Below are positions 1 to 5,902 of a stretch of DNA of 11,148 nt, piece after piece. The number at the start of each line of letters is the position of its first letter. The first letter of the stretch is position 1. The translations under genes and the position numbers were made by a program. The notes below the pieces were generated by a model. That model did not search any database and was not told the origin of the DNA. It saw only the letters and a program-made list of their open reading frames with translations. The DNA comes from a bacterium. Lineage in GTDB: Bacteria > Tectomicrobia > Entotheonellia > Entotheonellales > Entotheonellaceae. The DNA lies in assembly GCA_027294925.1 (NCBI GenBank), contig JAPULM010000031.1, forward strand, positions 1-11,148, written 5' to 3'.

Positions 1-449
1 CCTCGGGAAAGTTCGTACATCACAATCGCCGCGGCCACGCCTACATTCAGTGATCCTACTCGGCCTGGTTGGGAAATGCGAGTGACGCCGGCACACCGGT
101 CAAGGAACGCCCGAGACAAGCCTGCTCCTTCCGATCCGAACACGAGAGCAGACGCACTTGGGAACTGGAAAGTGTGTAACGGGGTGGCATCTTGACTAAT
201 CTCAACCGCAACGGGTCGGTAGGCTTGCTCTTGGCACCACGCGAAGAACTCGTCGTCTGTTGGCAGGAACACGAGTTCGCACAATCGCTCCAACTTTCGG
301 GAGAATGCCTGCGCCCCTTTTCGAAAAGACCATGGTTTGTCGTGTCCCACAAAGATGATCTCGCTACCCTTGAACGCGACATGTGTGCGAACGATTGTTC
401 CGACGTTCTGCGGACTCTTTAGTTTGTGAAGGACTGTGCAGAATCTCAT
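1..449 (-). CDS. SpoU/TrmH-family RNA methyltransferase (SPOUT), C-terminus cut by window edge
   Basis: Reading the minus strand from ATG at 449 gives 149 residues with no stop before the window edge. All three SpoU motifs are present: motif 1 SPQNVGTIVRT (12-22, with N15 and R21), motif 2 LVFGSEGAGLS (102-112) and motif 3 SLNVGVAAAIVMYE (133-146). These form the trefoil-knot SAM site of enzymes that 2'-O-methylate ribose in tRNA or rRNA. Stand-alone members are about 150-160 residues, so only the last few residues are missing. The start is the first Met before motif 1, and its ATG overlaps the TGA of the upstream ORF (ATGA), suggesting translational coupling. No strong Shine-Dalgarno is seen directly before it. 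The RNA target cannot be told from the sequence; the gene could be TrmL-like or a paralogue of unknown target. The family call is secure. Confidence 0.93.
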   Translation of the reverse strand, partial: MRFCTVLHKLKSPQNVGTIVRTHVAFKGSEIIFVGHDKPWSFRKGAQAFSRKLERLCELVFLPTDDEFFAWCQEQAYRPVAVEISQDATPLHTFQFPSASALVFGSEGAGLSRAFLDRCAGVTRISQPGRVGSLNVGVAAAIVMYELSR

Positions 450-772
450 TCTCTTGTCCGGCTAACAGTTAAATGGACAGAAAGTGGTTCTAGCAGGCTA
501 AACAGATTCTGTCTAAAACGATATGTTAAAAATTCTGTTAAGTCCAGGTTTGCTGCTCCTGGAACCCCTACTGGGACAATCTTTATCTCCACTGTAATGG
601 TCCGGTAGCCAGAACCACGCGAACTGTGGGGTGACGCAAGGGAGATACATGCGATGAACGTACCGATATAGGCTTCTAGCTGCAAGGGGTCCCTTTGGAT
701 TTTAACGGTCTCTAGCGGGAGGGTATGGACCAATTTGACCAACGTGACAAGTAAGAGCTGTTGCCATACCAT
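446..772 (-). CDS. Small protein of unknown function, upstream of the RNA methyltransferase
   Basis: A 108-residue ORF that I do not recognise. Two features argue that it is real. A consensus GGAGGT (783..778) sits 5 nt before ATG 772. Its TGA overlaps the ATG of the methyltransferase by the ATGA arrangement typical of coupled genes. The C-terminal half looks protein-like, with a beta-strand-like run TVEIKIVPVG followed by an amphipathic stretch DLTEFLTYRFRQNLFSLL. The N-terminal half is hydrophobic (LLLVTLVKLV) but no clean signal peptide is visible. Base composition is more AT-rich than neighbouring genes, so transferred or decaying sequence is possible. The Shine-Dalgarno is buried in a hairpin. 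No domain can be named; a chance ORF remains possible. Confidence 0.42.
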   Translation of the reverse strand: MVWQQLLLVTLVKLVHTLPLETVKIQRDPLQLEAYIGTFIACISLASPHSSRGSGYRTITVEIKIVPVGVPGAANLDLTEFLTYRFRQNLFSLLEPLSVHLTVSRTRE

Positions 773-776
773 AGGG

Positions 777-797
777 CACCTCCGTCGTACGGAGGTG
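777..797 (-). promoter_or_regulatory. Perfect hairpin that would sequester the Shine-Dalgarno of the 446-772 ORF
   Basis: CACCTCCGT (777-785), a 3-nt loop (786-788) and ACGGAGGTG (789-797) form a perfect 9-bp stem. On the minus-strand transcript the GGAGGT ribosome binding site lies in the 3' arm, 5 nt before ATG 772, and pairs with its exact complement. Folding would block initiation. There is no T-tract on either strand, so this is not an intrinsic terminator. Structure is seen; the regulatory role is inferred. Confidence 0.5.
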
Positions 798-831
798 GCG
801 GCGTCAGGCCGAGTGCTGACCCGGCTCAGGA

Positions 832-840
832 ATTATGCCA
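832..840 (-). promoter_or_regulatory. Possible extended -10 promoter for the minus-strand ORF/methyltransferase pair
   Basis: The minus strand reads TTGGCATAAT, that is TG-n-CATAAT, an extended -10-like element (hexamer 837..832). It is about 60 nt before ATG 772, which would place the 777-797 hairpin in the 5' leader. No -35-like hexamer is found at 16-18 nt spacing. Weak call. Confidence 0.28.
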
Positions 841-909
841 AGCCACGGTTAGTTATCACGGCAAATGAACTTGGGATCTGATGAGAACAAAAGGGTTTAA
901 GGAGAAGAC

Positions 910-1839
910 ATGGCACAACCATCTGGCGATCCGGTGCCGTCCATCACCGAGCAGGAGGCGGCCGGGGCTATCAAGGCGATCTATGAGGACATCAAGGCGG
1001 TCATTGGGGTGCCGGTGGTCAATCTTATTTTTCGCCATATGGCCACATTGCCCGGCTGTTTGGAATGGGGGTGGGAGGTCTTGCGGCCGCTTTATGCAGG
1101 GGGGGAATTAAGCCGCGTTGCCGAGGCTTTAATAACCCATCTCGAATTACCCGCTATCCCTCGCCTGCTCGCTCCAGCGCTACGTGCGGTTGGGGTGGAT
1201 GCGCCTGGTGAACGGATGATCGCACGCATTTTGGATGCCTACAACCGTTCCAACCCGATGAATATGATTGCGTTGTCCACCTTGCTGACATATCTGGCAG
1301 AGGGCGTGTCAGCAGCTACCGCTTCTCATACGGATACCCCCATTCGGCGGCCACCGCTGTCGTTGCCGTCAGCCACGACGGAATCGGCAGTACTACCCCC
1401 GTTGCTGTCGCTCGATACCATGCAGGCGGAAACGGCGGTGTTGGTGCGTACGCTCAACGGCTTGAGCCCTCAGGGTGAGGCGCGCACGATGGCCTCGATG
1501 TATCGCCAACTGGCTCACTGGCCGGGCTATCTGGCGTTGGCCCTGGTGTTGTTGCAACCTCTGCATGCCGATGGTCGTCTTCAAGTCGCGGTGCAACAGG
1601 CCAGCACGCAGGCCCTGTCTCAATCGCAGCGCATGGCTCAAGTGTTAAGCGTTGACGTGGCGTCCGCACCGCCTGTTGGGGAAGTCCGGCAGGCATTGGA
1701 CACGGCCTTGCGGTATTTCACGGCCCATCTCATTGTTGAGATGATCCCCGTTGGGAGATTCCTGCGCCACACCCTACCTGAGCCGCTCTCTGTATCGGGA
1801 TTGTCTCAGGGTAGCGCTCTTGACCAGACTGAAGGTTGA
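910..1839 (+). CDS. DehI-family (halocarboxylic acid dehydrogenase/2-haloacid dehalogenase-like) protein
   Basis: 309 residues, close to the roughly 300 of the DehI family, whose characterised members hydrolyse 2-haloalkanoic acids. The all-helical protein is an internal duplication. Repeat 1 (about 12-130) has IFRHMATLPGCLEWGWEVL followed by RPLYAGGELSRV. Repeat 2 (about 165-285) has MYRQLAHWPGYLALALVLL followed by QPLHADGRLQVA. The N-terminal VVNLIFRHMATLPG stretch is characteristic of the family. A Pro/Ser/Thr-rich linker (about 140-165) joins the halves. The start at ATG 910 follows AAGGAG (899-904) with a 5-nt spacer. In repeat 2 the conserved V-N-x-L-Y-like segment reads TMASMYRQ, so catalytic competence is uncertain; many relatives are not proven dehalogenases. 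It is transcribed divergently from the 446-772 ORF and converges on the amidohydrolase. Family call good, substrate unknown. Confidence 0.75.
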   Translation: MAQPSGDPVPSITEQEAAGAIKAIYEDIKAVIGVPVVNLIFRHMATLPGCLEWGWEVLRPLYAGGELSRVAEALITHLELPAIPRLLAPALRAVGVDAPGERMIARILDAYNRSNPMNMIALSTLLTYLAEGVSAATASHTDTPIRRPPLSLPSATTESAVLPPLLSLDTMQAETAVLVRTLNGLSPQGEARTMASMYRQLAHWPGYLALALVLLQPLHADGRLQVAVQQASTQALSQSQRMAQVLSVDVASAPPVGEVRQALDTALRYFTAHLIVEMIPVGRFLRHTLPEPLSVSGLSQGSALDQTEG

Positions 1840-1842
1840 CAA

Positions 1843-1950
1843 TTAGCGGCAGGGATGGACAACACGGAGGAACTTGCCAAGGTCAATACTATGGTAAGGC
1901 CGTTCGCCGAACGCGCCTGGCGCCAAAACCGTCTCCACGGCCGGCTCCAT
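1843..1950 (-). CDS. Possible 35-aa ORF or gene scrap just downstream of the amidohydrolase
   Basis: Ten nt after the amidohydrolase stop, and in the same frame, ATG 1950 opens a 35-residue ORF containing ERPYHSIDLGKFLRVVHPCR and ending 4 nt beyond the stop of the convergent DehI-like gene. The composition looks protein-like (mixed charged and hydrophobic, few rare residues), but there is no clear Shine-Dalgarno and I recognise no family. It could be a translationally coupled small protein, the tail of a deleted gene, or chance. Confidence 0.22.
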   Translation of the reverse strand: MEPAVETVLAPGAFGERPYHSIDLGKFLRVVHPCR

Positions 1951-1959
1951 CTGCTTCGC

Positions 1960-3420
1960 CTACAGCACGTGCTGTGCCACGGCGTCCTCAACGACCGTAC
2001 CCTTGAAGAAACCCGGGTTGAGTGAGGTATGCAGCCTGGCGGCATTGGTGAACACAAAGTCCCGAAAATCATCGGTGGTCATCAGCTCGTCTTCCACCAG
2101 TTCATAGGCTTCTGCTAATACCTCACTCATATCAACGACGTCGAAATGGCCTATATCGGAACCGAGCATTGCGTTGAGCCGGGGGGTCCCACGTGTATCG
2201 AAGGCCCAGGGCGTGGCGGGATCATCCGCTTCACAGCCGAAATAGAAGCGCTCGGCAAATTGGTTCCGCAATGCCTCTGCCGATGAGATCTGCGCCGCTG
2301 CAAAGTCATCCAGCTCATGCGAGGATTCGCGCGCGGTTAGTTCTTCGAGGCTCGTGTACGGGTTGATCGAGCTGATACACGCCATCAAGTCATCGAGCTT
2401 GCGGGTATAGGTGTCGCCACCATAGCGGCTGAAGAGCTCGGCGAGCTGCTGGGTATCGATATTGGTCGGCCGCACATGATCCAGCATCGCCTGCGTACGA
2501 CGCTTTTCCCAATGGCCGATCATATCGGTCAACAGATTGCAAGCCCATCCCACGCCCCCTTCCAACATGGCAAAACGCAGCTGGGGAAAGCGTGCCAGCA
2601 CACCCCCTAACAGCAGCGCCTTGGCAAAGACATGGCTGGCACCGGCGAAGTGGCCGATATGGTTGAAGGTAAAATTGTTCACCGACGTGCGTCCTTCCCA
2701 GCCGGTGCTATTCGAATGGGCGGTGACTGCGACCTTGAGTTCGACACATTTGGCCCAGAAGGGGTCGTAGTCGTACGGGCTTTCGAGGGTTAGGAAGTCG
2801 ATATAGTGGGCCACCACGGCAGGGTCGGAGACCTCACGCAGATAGGCCGGGATCGGGCGGCGGACATGATTGGCAATCGTGATTGCCTTCATGCCCAGTT
2901 CCTTGACCGCGTATTCGACCTCCTCGATAGCTTCCTGGGGTGTGTGTATGGGCACGACGGCCACAGGAGTCATGCGGCGAGCATAGGGACGAAACATCTC
3001 GGCGCTCATGGTGTTGAGCGCCCGTACCATCGCCCGGCGTAGCTCGTCATCCGGATGCGCCATATAGGGCAACCCAATGGTCGTATAGATCAGGGCAAAG
3101 TCAATGCCGAAATCGTCGAGCCGTTCGTACAACAGGCCTGGCATCATGGCGGTCGCCCGATCCAGGGTATTCGCCGGTTCTCCCCACCAGGTGGGCCGCT
3201 TCTGACGTCGATCCAATCGTTCTTCAGCACTCATCGTGTACCAGCCAGCCTCATTGGCTTTGCTGGCCACGTAACGCTCGGCCATTGAGGCGCCGGCGAC
3301 GTCACGTAGGTAATCGAGGAAAATAGGAATCGGCTCTAGCCAGTGGCCATCGGCGTCAATCACTGGATGGCTCAGCCGGGCGCGCACGGCAGCGGATTTG
3401 GATTCGTGTAGATACGCCAT
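1960..3420 (-). CDS. Amidohydrolase_2-family metal-dependent hydrolase/decarboxylase (TIM barrel)
   Basis: 486 residues. The amidohydrolase_2 (ACMSD-like) signature is clear. IDADGHWLEP (21-30) gives the D24-x-H26 metal motif that replaces HxH in this subgroup. H235 (VTAHSNSTGW), H254 and H257 (FNHIGHFAG), E287 (LEGG) and the strand-8 Asp D422 (GSDIGHFD) are candidate ligands or catalytic residues. The C-terminus, FTNAARLHTSLNPGFFKGT, is the usual ending of these proteins. Members hydrolyse or decarboxylate aromatic and related carboxylic substrates in the cytosol; the substrate here is unknown. The start ATG 3420 follows GGAGGT with 5-nt spacing. The length is on the long side for the family because of an insert around 300-400. 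SDR genes and an FmdB-type protein lie upstream on the same strand, a setting typical of catabolic clusters, but a terminator-like hairpin separates them. Confidence 0.88.
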   Translation of the reverse strand: MAYLHESKSAAVRARLSHPVIDADGHWLEPIPIFLDYLRDVAGASMAERYVASKANEAGWYTMSAEERLDRRQKRPTWWGEPANTLDRATAMMPGLLYERLDDFGIDFALIYTTIGLPYMAHPDDELRRAMVRALNTMSAEMFRPYARRMTPVAVVPIHTPQEAIEEVEYAVKELGMKAITIANHVRRPIPAYLREVSDPAVVAHYIDFLTLESPYDYDPFWAKCVELKVAVTAHSNSTGWEGRTSVNNFTFNHIGHFAGASHVFAKALLLGGVLARFPQLRFAMLEGGVGWACNLLTDMIGHWEKRRTQAMLDHVRPTNIDTQQLAELFSRYGGDTYTRKLDDLMACISSINPYTSLEELTARESSHELDDFAAAQISSAEALRNQFAERFYFGCEADDPATPWAFDTRGTPRLNAMLGSDIGHFDVVDMSEVLAEAYELVEDELMTTDDFRDFVFTNAARLHTSLNPGFFKGTVVEDAVAQHVL

Positions 3421-3490
3421 GATGCACCTCCATAATTAGTATGGCCAGGCGAAAATCCCTCGCCGCTTACAATTGTCGTATCGCCTTTGA

Positions 3491-3519
3491 AAATAAGAGG
3501 CATGCTTCAAGCGTGCCTC
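3491..3519 (-). terminator. Probable intrinsic terminator on the minus strand
   Basis: GAGGCATGC (3497-3505), loop TTCAA and GCGTGCCTC (3511-3519) form a GC-rich stem. On the minus transcript one internal C/A mismatch leaves a solid 6-bp outer stem, and the stem is followed directly by TTATTTT. It would end transcription of the zinc-ribbon gene before the amidohydrolase. The plus strand has the full stem (with one G-U) but no T-tract. Confidence 0.5.
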
Positions 3520-3526
3520 TCTCCTG

Positions 3527-3643
3527 CTACCCTCCGATTGGCAGAGGATGGTTGCCGACGGGATGTTGAGTACGCGGTGCGCGCAGCCAAGGCGCCAGGA
3601 TTGTCCCAGTACCGCCAGACAGGAAGCTGAGCCCGTACATCAT
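3527..3643 (-). pseudogene. Short vestige resembling an MFS transporter segment
   Basis: A 38-residue minus-strand ORF starts MMYGLSFLSGGTGTILAPWL, which looks like a Gly-rich transmembrane helix of major facilitator transporters, then continues with an unremarkable tail. An in-frame stop lies immediately before the Met and there is no Shine-Dalgarno. It sits between the zinc-ribbon gene and the terminator. Most likely a scrap of a deleted gene; chance similarity cannot be excluded. Confidence 0.25.
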
Positions 3644-3660
3644 CTAGGCTGACCAGGACC

Positions 3661-3888
3661 TTAATTCAGCGAGCAGGCACCGGGGCCACGGGGATCGCCG
3701 CAAGCGCCACAGGCACCCACGGGTGCGGCGGCGGCAAACTTGTCACGCTGTCCACCGACGGCGAAGACGGAAAGTTGTCTGTCTAGTTTACTGCTCTGGC
3801 ACTTCGGACATGCTGGAACTTTCGACCCCAGCACAATGGCTTCAAAATGATGCTGACAGTCTTCGCAGAGATATTCCAAAATAGGCAT
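3661..3888 (-). CDS. FmdB-family zinc-ribbon protein
   Basis: 75 residues. The N-terminal MPILEYLCEDCQHHFE with C8-x2-C11 and, after 15 residues, C27-x2-C30 forms the single zinc ribbon of the FmdB/Zn-ribbon_8 family. The rest is an Ala/Gly-rich tail with three more cysteines (C60, C63, C72; GACGACGDPRGPGACSLN), also common in the family. FmdB proteins were named as putative regulators of formamidase/amidase genes; their biochemical role is unproven. The start ATG 3888 follows GGAGGAAG at a suitable distance. It has its own promoter (TTGCAT-17 nt-TACAAT) about 50 nt upstream and a likely terminator after it, so it is probably a monocistronic unit. Family call is firm. Confidence 0.88.
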   Translation of the reverse strand: MPILEYLCEDCQHHFEAIVLGSKVPACPKCQSSKLDRQLSVFAVGGQRDKFAAAAPVGACGACGDPRGPGACSLN

Positions 3889-3938
3889 AAGTACTTCCTC
3901 CGTCTCTTGTCATCACGATCGAGGCGTGCGGTTCTCAG

Positions 3939-3967
3939 ATTGTAGCGAGGTACGGCGCGTCATGCAA
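3939..3967 (-). promoter_or_regulatory. Sigma70-type promoter of the FmdB-like gene
   Basis: On the minus strand, TTGCAT (3967..3962), exactly 17 nt, then TACAAT (3944..3939). This is the best promoter-like sequence found in the window. Transcription would start near 3932, giving a leader of roughly 45 nt before ATG 3888. It lies in a stretch with no convincing ORF. Confidence 0.6.
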
Positions 3968-4047
3968 GGCCCAAACCGACGCCTCGCGTCTCATTACAAT
4001 GGGCGGTTGCGCAGCTCTCATCTCGCTAGGGAGGCGGTAGATTCGCC

Positions 4048-4120
4048 TTACTTTAGCACCACCTGGCCATTGACGAGGACAAGATGTACGCCCTCTCTTC
4101 GCAAGCCACGGCCTGAACGT
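4048..4120 (-). pseudogene. C-terminal scrap of an amidohydrolase-type gene
   Basis: Downstream of the SDR stop at 4141-4143, and in the same reading frame, the minus strand encodes REGVHLVLVNGQVVLK followed by TAA. The pattern (hydrophobic strand, V-N-G-x-V-V) is how many composite-domain amidohydrolases (dihydroorotase/D-aminoacylase type) end. No start or catalytic region remains; the SDR gene occupies the place where the rest should be. It suggests an older amidohydrolase gene was replaced here. Similarity is recognised by eye only. Confidence 0.4.
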
Positions 4121-4140
4121 TGATGATGGTAAAGACAGCT

Positions 4141-4905
4141 TTATCGGGCCAACACCCCACCGTCTACCACCAGGGTATGGCCAACGACAAACGATGCCGC
4201 ATCCGAACACAGCCAGGCCACCGCTTCAGCCGCATCGCCCGGTTGTCCGATACGGCCCGAGGGATTTCGGGCTCCCATACGCGCTTCAACCTCAGGATTC
4301 GTGCCATGCACCCGCTCAAACCGTTCTGTGCGGGTAGCGGTGGGACACACCGCATTAATCCGGATACCTTGTTTGGCATATTCGACCGCTGCCTGCCGGG
4401 TCAGACCGATAATGCCATGGTGTGTGGCTACCAGGGCCGGCGAAATGCCAGGCACCCCTACGTGCCCGACCACGGACGACATGTTTACGATGACCCCGTG
4501 CCCTTGCGTCAGCATCTGACGCAGGGCGTATTTCATACACAGCCACACTCCTGTCAAATTGGTCTGCAAGGTGCGCTGCCAATCGTCTTCTGGCACCTCA
4601 GCGGTGGGCACACGCATGCCCTCATAGCCGGCGTTGTTAAAGGCACAATCCAATCGACCGTAGGTGTCAACCGTTCGGGTGATCAACGCCTCAACCTCGC
4701 TGCTCAGGGACACGTCGGTTTTGATAAATGTGGCCTCACCTCCCGCCGCATGCACCAGACGGACGGTTTCCGTTCCACCCTCAACCCCTCGATTGGCCAC
4801 CACCACACGGGCGCCCTGCCGCGCCATGGCCAGCGCGGTTGCCCGGCCAATACCCGTACTACCGCCGGTCACCACGGCCACCTTGCCTTCCAGTCGTCCT
4901 GTCAT
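4141..4905 (-). CDS. Short-chain dehydrogenase/reductase-like protein lacking the catalytic Tyr and Lys
   Basis: 254 residues, a normal classical SDR length. The NAD(P) site is intact: TGGSTGIG (13-20), D64 in TDVS, NNAG (90-93). The substrate side is not. The usual S-x12-Y-x3-K is represented by S143/S144 followed by SPALVATHHGIIGLTR (155-170), where relatives read like P-Y-V-A-S-K-H-G. Here the Tyr position is A or L and the Lys position is T or H, with one extra residue. The C-terminal PxGRIGQPGDAAEAVAWLCSDAASFVVG and VDGG are typical. Start ATG 4905 follows TAAGGA about 9 nt upstream. SDR2 lies upstream on the same strand, 130 nt away, separated by a 38-bp palindrome. Fold certain; oxidoreductase activity doubtful, perhaps a cofactor-binding pseudoenzyme. 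Confidence 0.9.
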   Translation of the reverse strand: MTGRLEGKVAVVTGGSTGIGRATALAMARQGARVVVANRGVEGGTETVRLVHAAGGEATFIKTDVSLSSEVEALITRTVDTYGRLDCAFNNAGYEGMRVPTAEVPEDDWQRTLQTNLTGVWLCMKYALRQMLTQGHGVIVNMSSVVGHVGVPGISPALVATHHGIIGLTRQAAVEYAKQGIRINAVCPTATRTERFERVHGTNPEVEARMGARNPSGRIGQPGDAAEAVAWLCSDAASFVVGHTLVVDGGVLAR

Positions 4906-4917
4906 CTTACGCCATCC

Positions 4918-4986
4918 TTACCATGCCTGCGACGCGTTGCCACCCTCATCTTCCTCGCGGGTTGCATCCGTGGTCAGATCGGCCAT
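4918..4986 (-). CDS. Possible 22-aa leader or small protein before the SDR gene
   Basis: ATG 4986 opens a short acidic ORF (MADLTTDATREEDEGGNASQ, then A-W, TAA). It lies between the palindrome and the SDR gene, and ends 12 nt before that gene's ATG; its stop overlaps the SDR's TAAGGA ribosome binding site. Only a weak AGGG precedes it. It could be a leader peptide coupling translation to the SDR gene, or the remnant of a C-terminus. An in-frame TAG just upstream limits it to this size. Confidence 0.25.
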   Translation of the reverse strand: MADLTTDATREEDEGGNASQAW

Positions 4987-4993
4987 GCCCTAG

Positions 4994-5031
4994 AGGGACT
5001 CTGTCACCATCATGATGGTGACAGAGTCCCT
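4994..5031. repeat. Perfect 38-bp palindrome between the two SDR genes
   Basis: AGGGACTCTGTCACCATCA (4994-5012) is followed with no spacer by its exact reverse complement (5013-5031). It begins 4 nt after the stop of the upstream SDR gene. As RNA it would make a very stable stem on either strand. There is no T-tract after it on either strand, so it is not a standard intrinsic terminator. It may act as an mRNA 3'-end stabiliser or processing site, a Rho-linked stop, or a REP-like element or dimer-protein binding site. Confidence 0.85.
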
Positions 5032-5035
5032 GGTC

Positions 5036-5809
5036 TCACTGCGCCGTGGTTCCCCCGTCAATGACCAACTCGGAACCGGTGACAAACGACGACTCGTCCG
5101 ACGCCAGATATAGCATGCCGTAGGCGATATCATCGGCGTTACCTAGCCGACCAAGCGGTATCCGAGCCAGCGACCATTCTCGCCAATCCTGGCTGGCGTC
5201 ATAACGATCATGGGTCAGAGGCGTCAAACAATAGCCGGGGTGCACCGAGTTGACCCGGATGTTGTCCTTGGCGTACTGAATGGCGGCCGCTTTGGTAAAC
5301 AACCGGATCGCCCCTTTGGCGGCGTGATACGCCGTCGAAGTGGGACTGCCTACCAGGCCGTAGATGGATGAGACATTGATAATCGAGCCACCGCCGGCCT
5401 TACGCATCTCCGGAATAGCCTGCCGGGTTCCCAGAAACACACCTTTGGCATGCACGTTCATTTGCTCGTCCCACACCTCGACAGTGGTGTCTTCAACCGT
5501 GTGGCGAGCCCCGGTGCCGGCATTATTGACCAGGACATTCAGGTCGCCAAAGGTCGCAACCGCGGTGTGGATTACCTCTTGCCAGTCTTCCTCGCTGGTG
5601 ACATCATGACGGATGAACATCGCCTCTCCACCGCCAGCCTGAATCTGTTCAGCTGTCTTCTGTCCCATGTCTGCCTTGATGTCGGTCAGCACCACTTTGG
5701 CGCCTTCACGGACGAAGAGCCGCGCCGCAGCCCCACCGAATCCCATGATTTCGCCTTCAACACCAGCCGCCGCACCGGTAATGACGACGACCTTACCTGC
5801 TAATCGCAT
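5036..5809 (-). CDS. Short-chain dehydrogenase/reductase (SDR) with an insert in the glycine-rich loop
   Basis: A classical SDR with a complete active site: NNAG (95-98), S148 in NVSSIYG, Y161 and K165 in TAYHAAKGA, VHPG (189-192), and a C-terminal VIDGG. The cofactor loop is odd: TGAAAGV is followed by EGEIMGF before GGAAARLF, about seven residues more than the usual TGxxxGxG. It likely uses NAD(H) or NADP(H) to oxidise or reduce an alcohol/ketone in the cytosol; substrate unknown. I chose ATG 5809 (257 aa): AAGGGAG lies 5 nt upstream. A GTG at 5815 would add two residues but overlaps the Shine-Dalgarno. The palindrome follows 4 nt after the stop, then the second SDR gene, so the two may be co-transcribed with uneven expression. 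Confidence 0.92.
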   Translation of the reverse strand: MRLAGKVVVITGAAAGVEGEIMGFGGAAARLFVREGAKVVLTDIKADMGQKTAEQIQAGGGEAMFIRHDVTSEEDWQEVIHTAVATFGDLNVLVNNAGTGARHTVEDTTVEVWDEQMNVHAKGVFLGTRQAIPEMRKAGGGSIINVSSIYGLVGSPTSTAYHAAKGAIRLFTKAAAIQYAKDNIRVNSVHPGYCLTPLTHDRYDASQDWREWSLARIPLGRLGNADDIAYGMLYLASDESSFVTGSELVIDGGTTAQ

Positions 5810-5869
5810 ATGCACTCCCTTATCATAGCGTGCGGTTCGAGTTTGTATTCCCTGCTGAAAATGGCAGCC

Positions 5870-5899
5870 AGTATACCATGCTTAACATGTCGTTTGGAA
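5870..5899 (-). promoter_or_regulatory. Possible promoter of the SDR gene pair
   Basis: Minus strand TTCCAA (5899..5894), 18 nt, TATACT (5875..5870). The -10 is good and the -35 poor. It is about 60 nt before ATG 5809, inside an otherwise gene-free stretch, and is the best candidate upstream of the two SDR genes. Confidence 0.35.
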
Positions 5900-5902
5900 T
5901 TC

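Noticed and set aside
56..422. ORFs on both strands at the window start
   Set aside because: Both are out of frame with the SpoU motifs, which read through the whole stretch in another minus-strand frame.
1840..1945. Hairpins (for example CTTGCCA/TGGTAAG and GCGCC/GGCGC) between the convergent DehI-like and amidohydrolase genes
   Set aside because: Stems are short and none is followed by a T-tract on either strand, so no terminator is claimed.
3429..3470. GGCGA/TCGCC mini-stem before the amidohydrolase gene as an operator
   Set aside because: Only five base pairs; expected by chance in GC-rich DNA.
4120..5064. Long plus-strand ORF (314 codons) through the SDR region
   Set aside because: It is antisense to an unmistakable SDR gene, its product is His/Arg/Gly/Pro-rich without any motif, and it has no ribosome site; a mirror of high-GC codon use.
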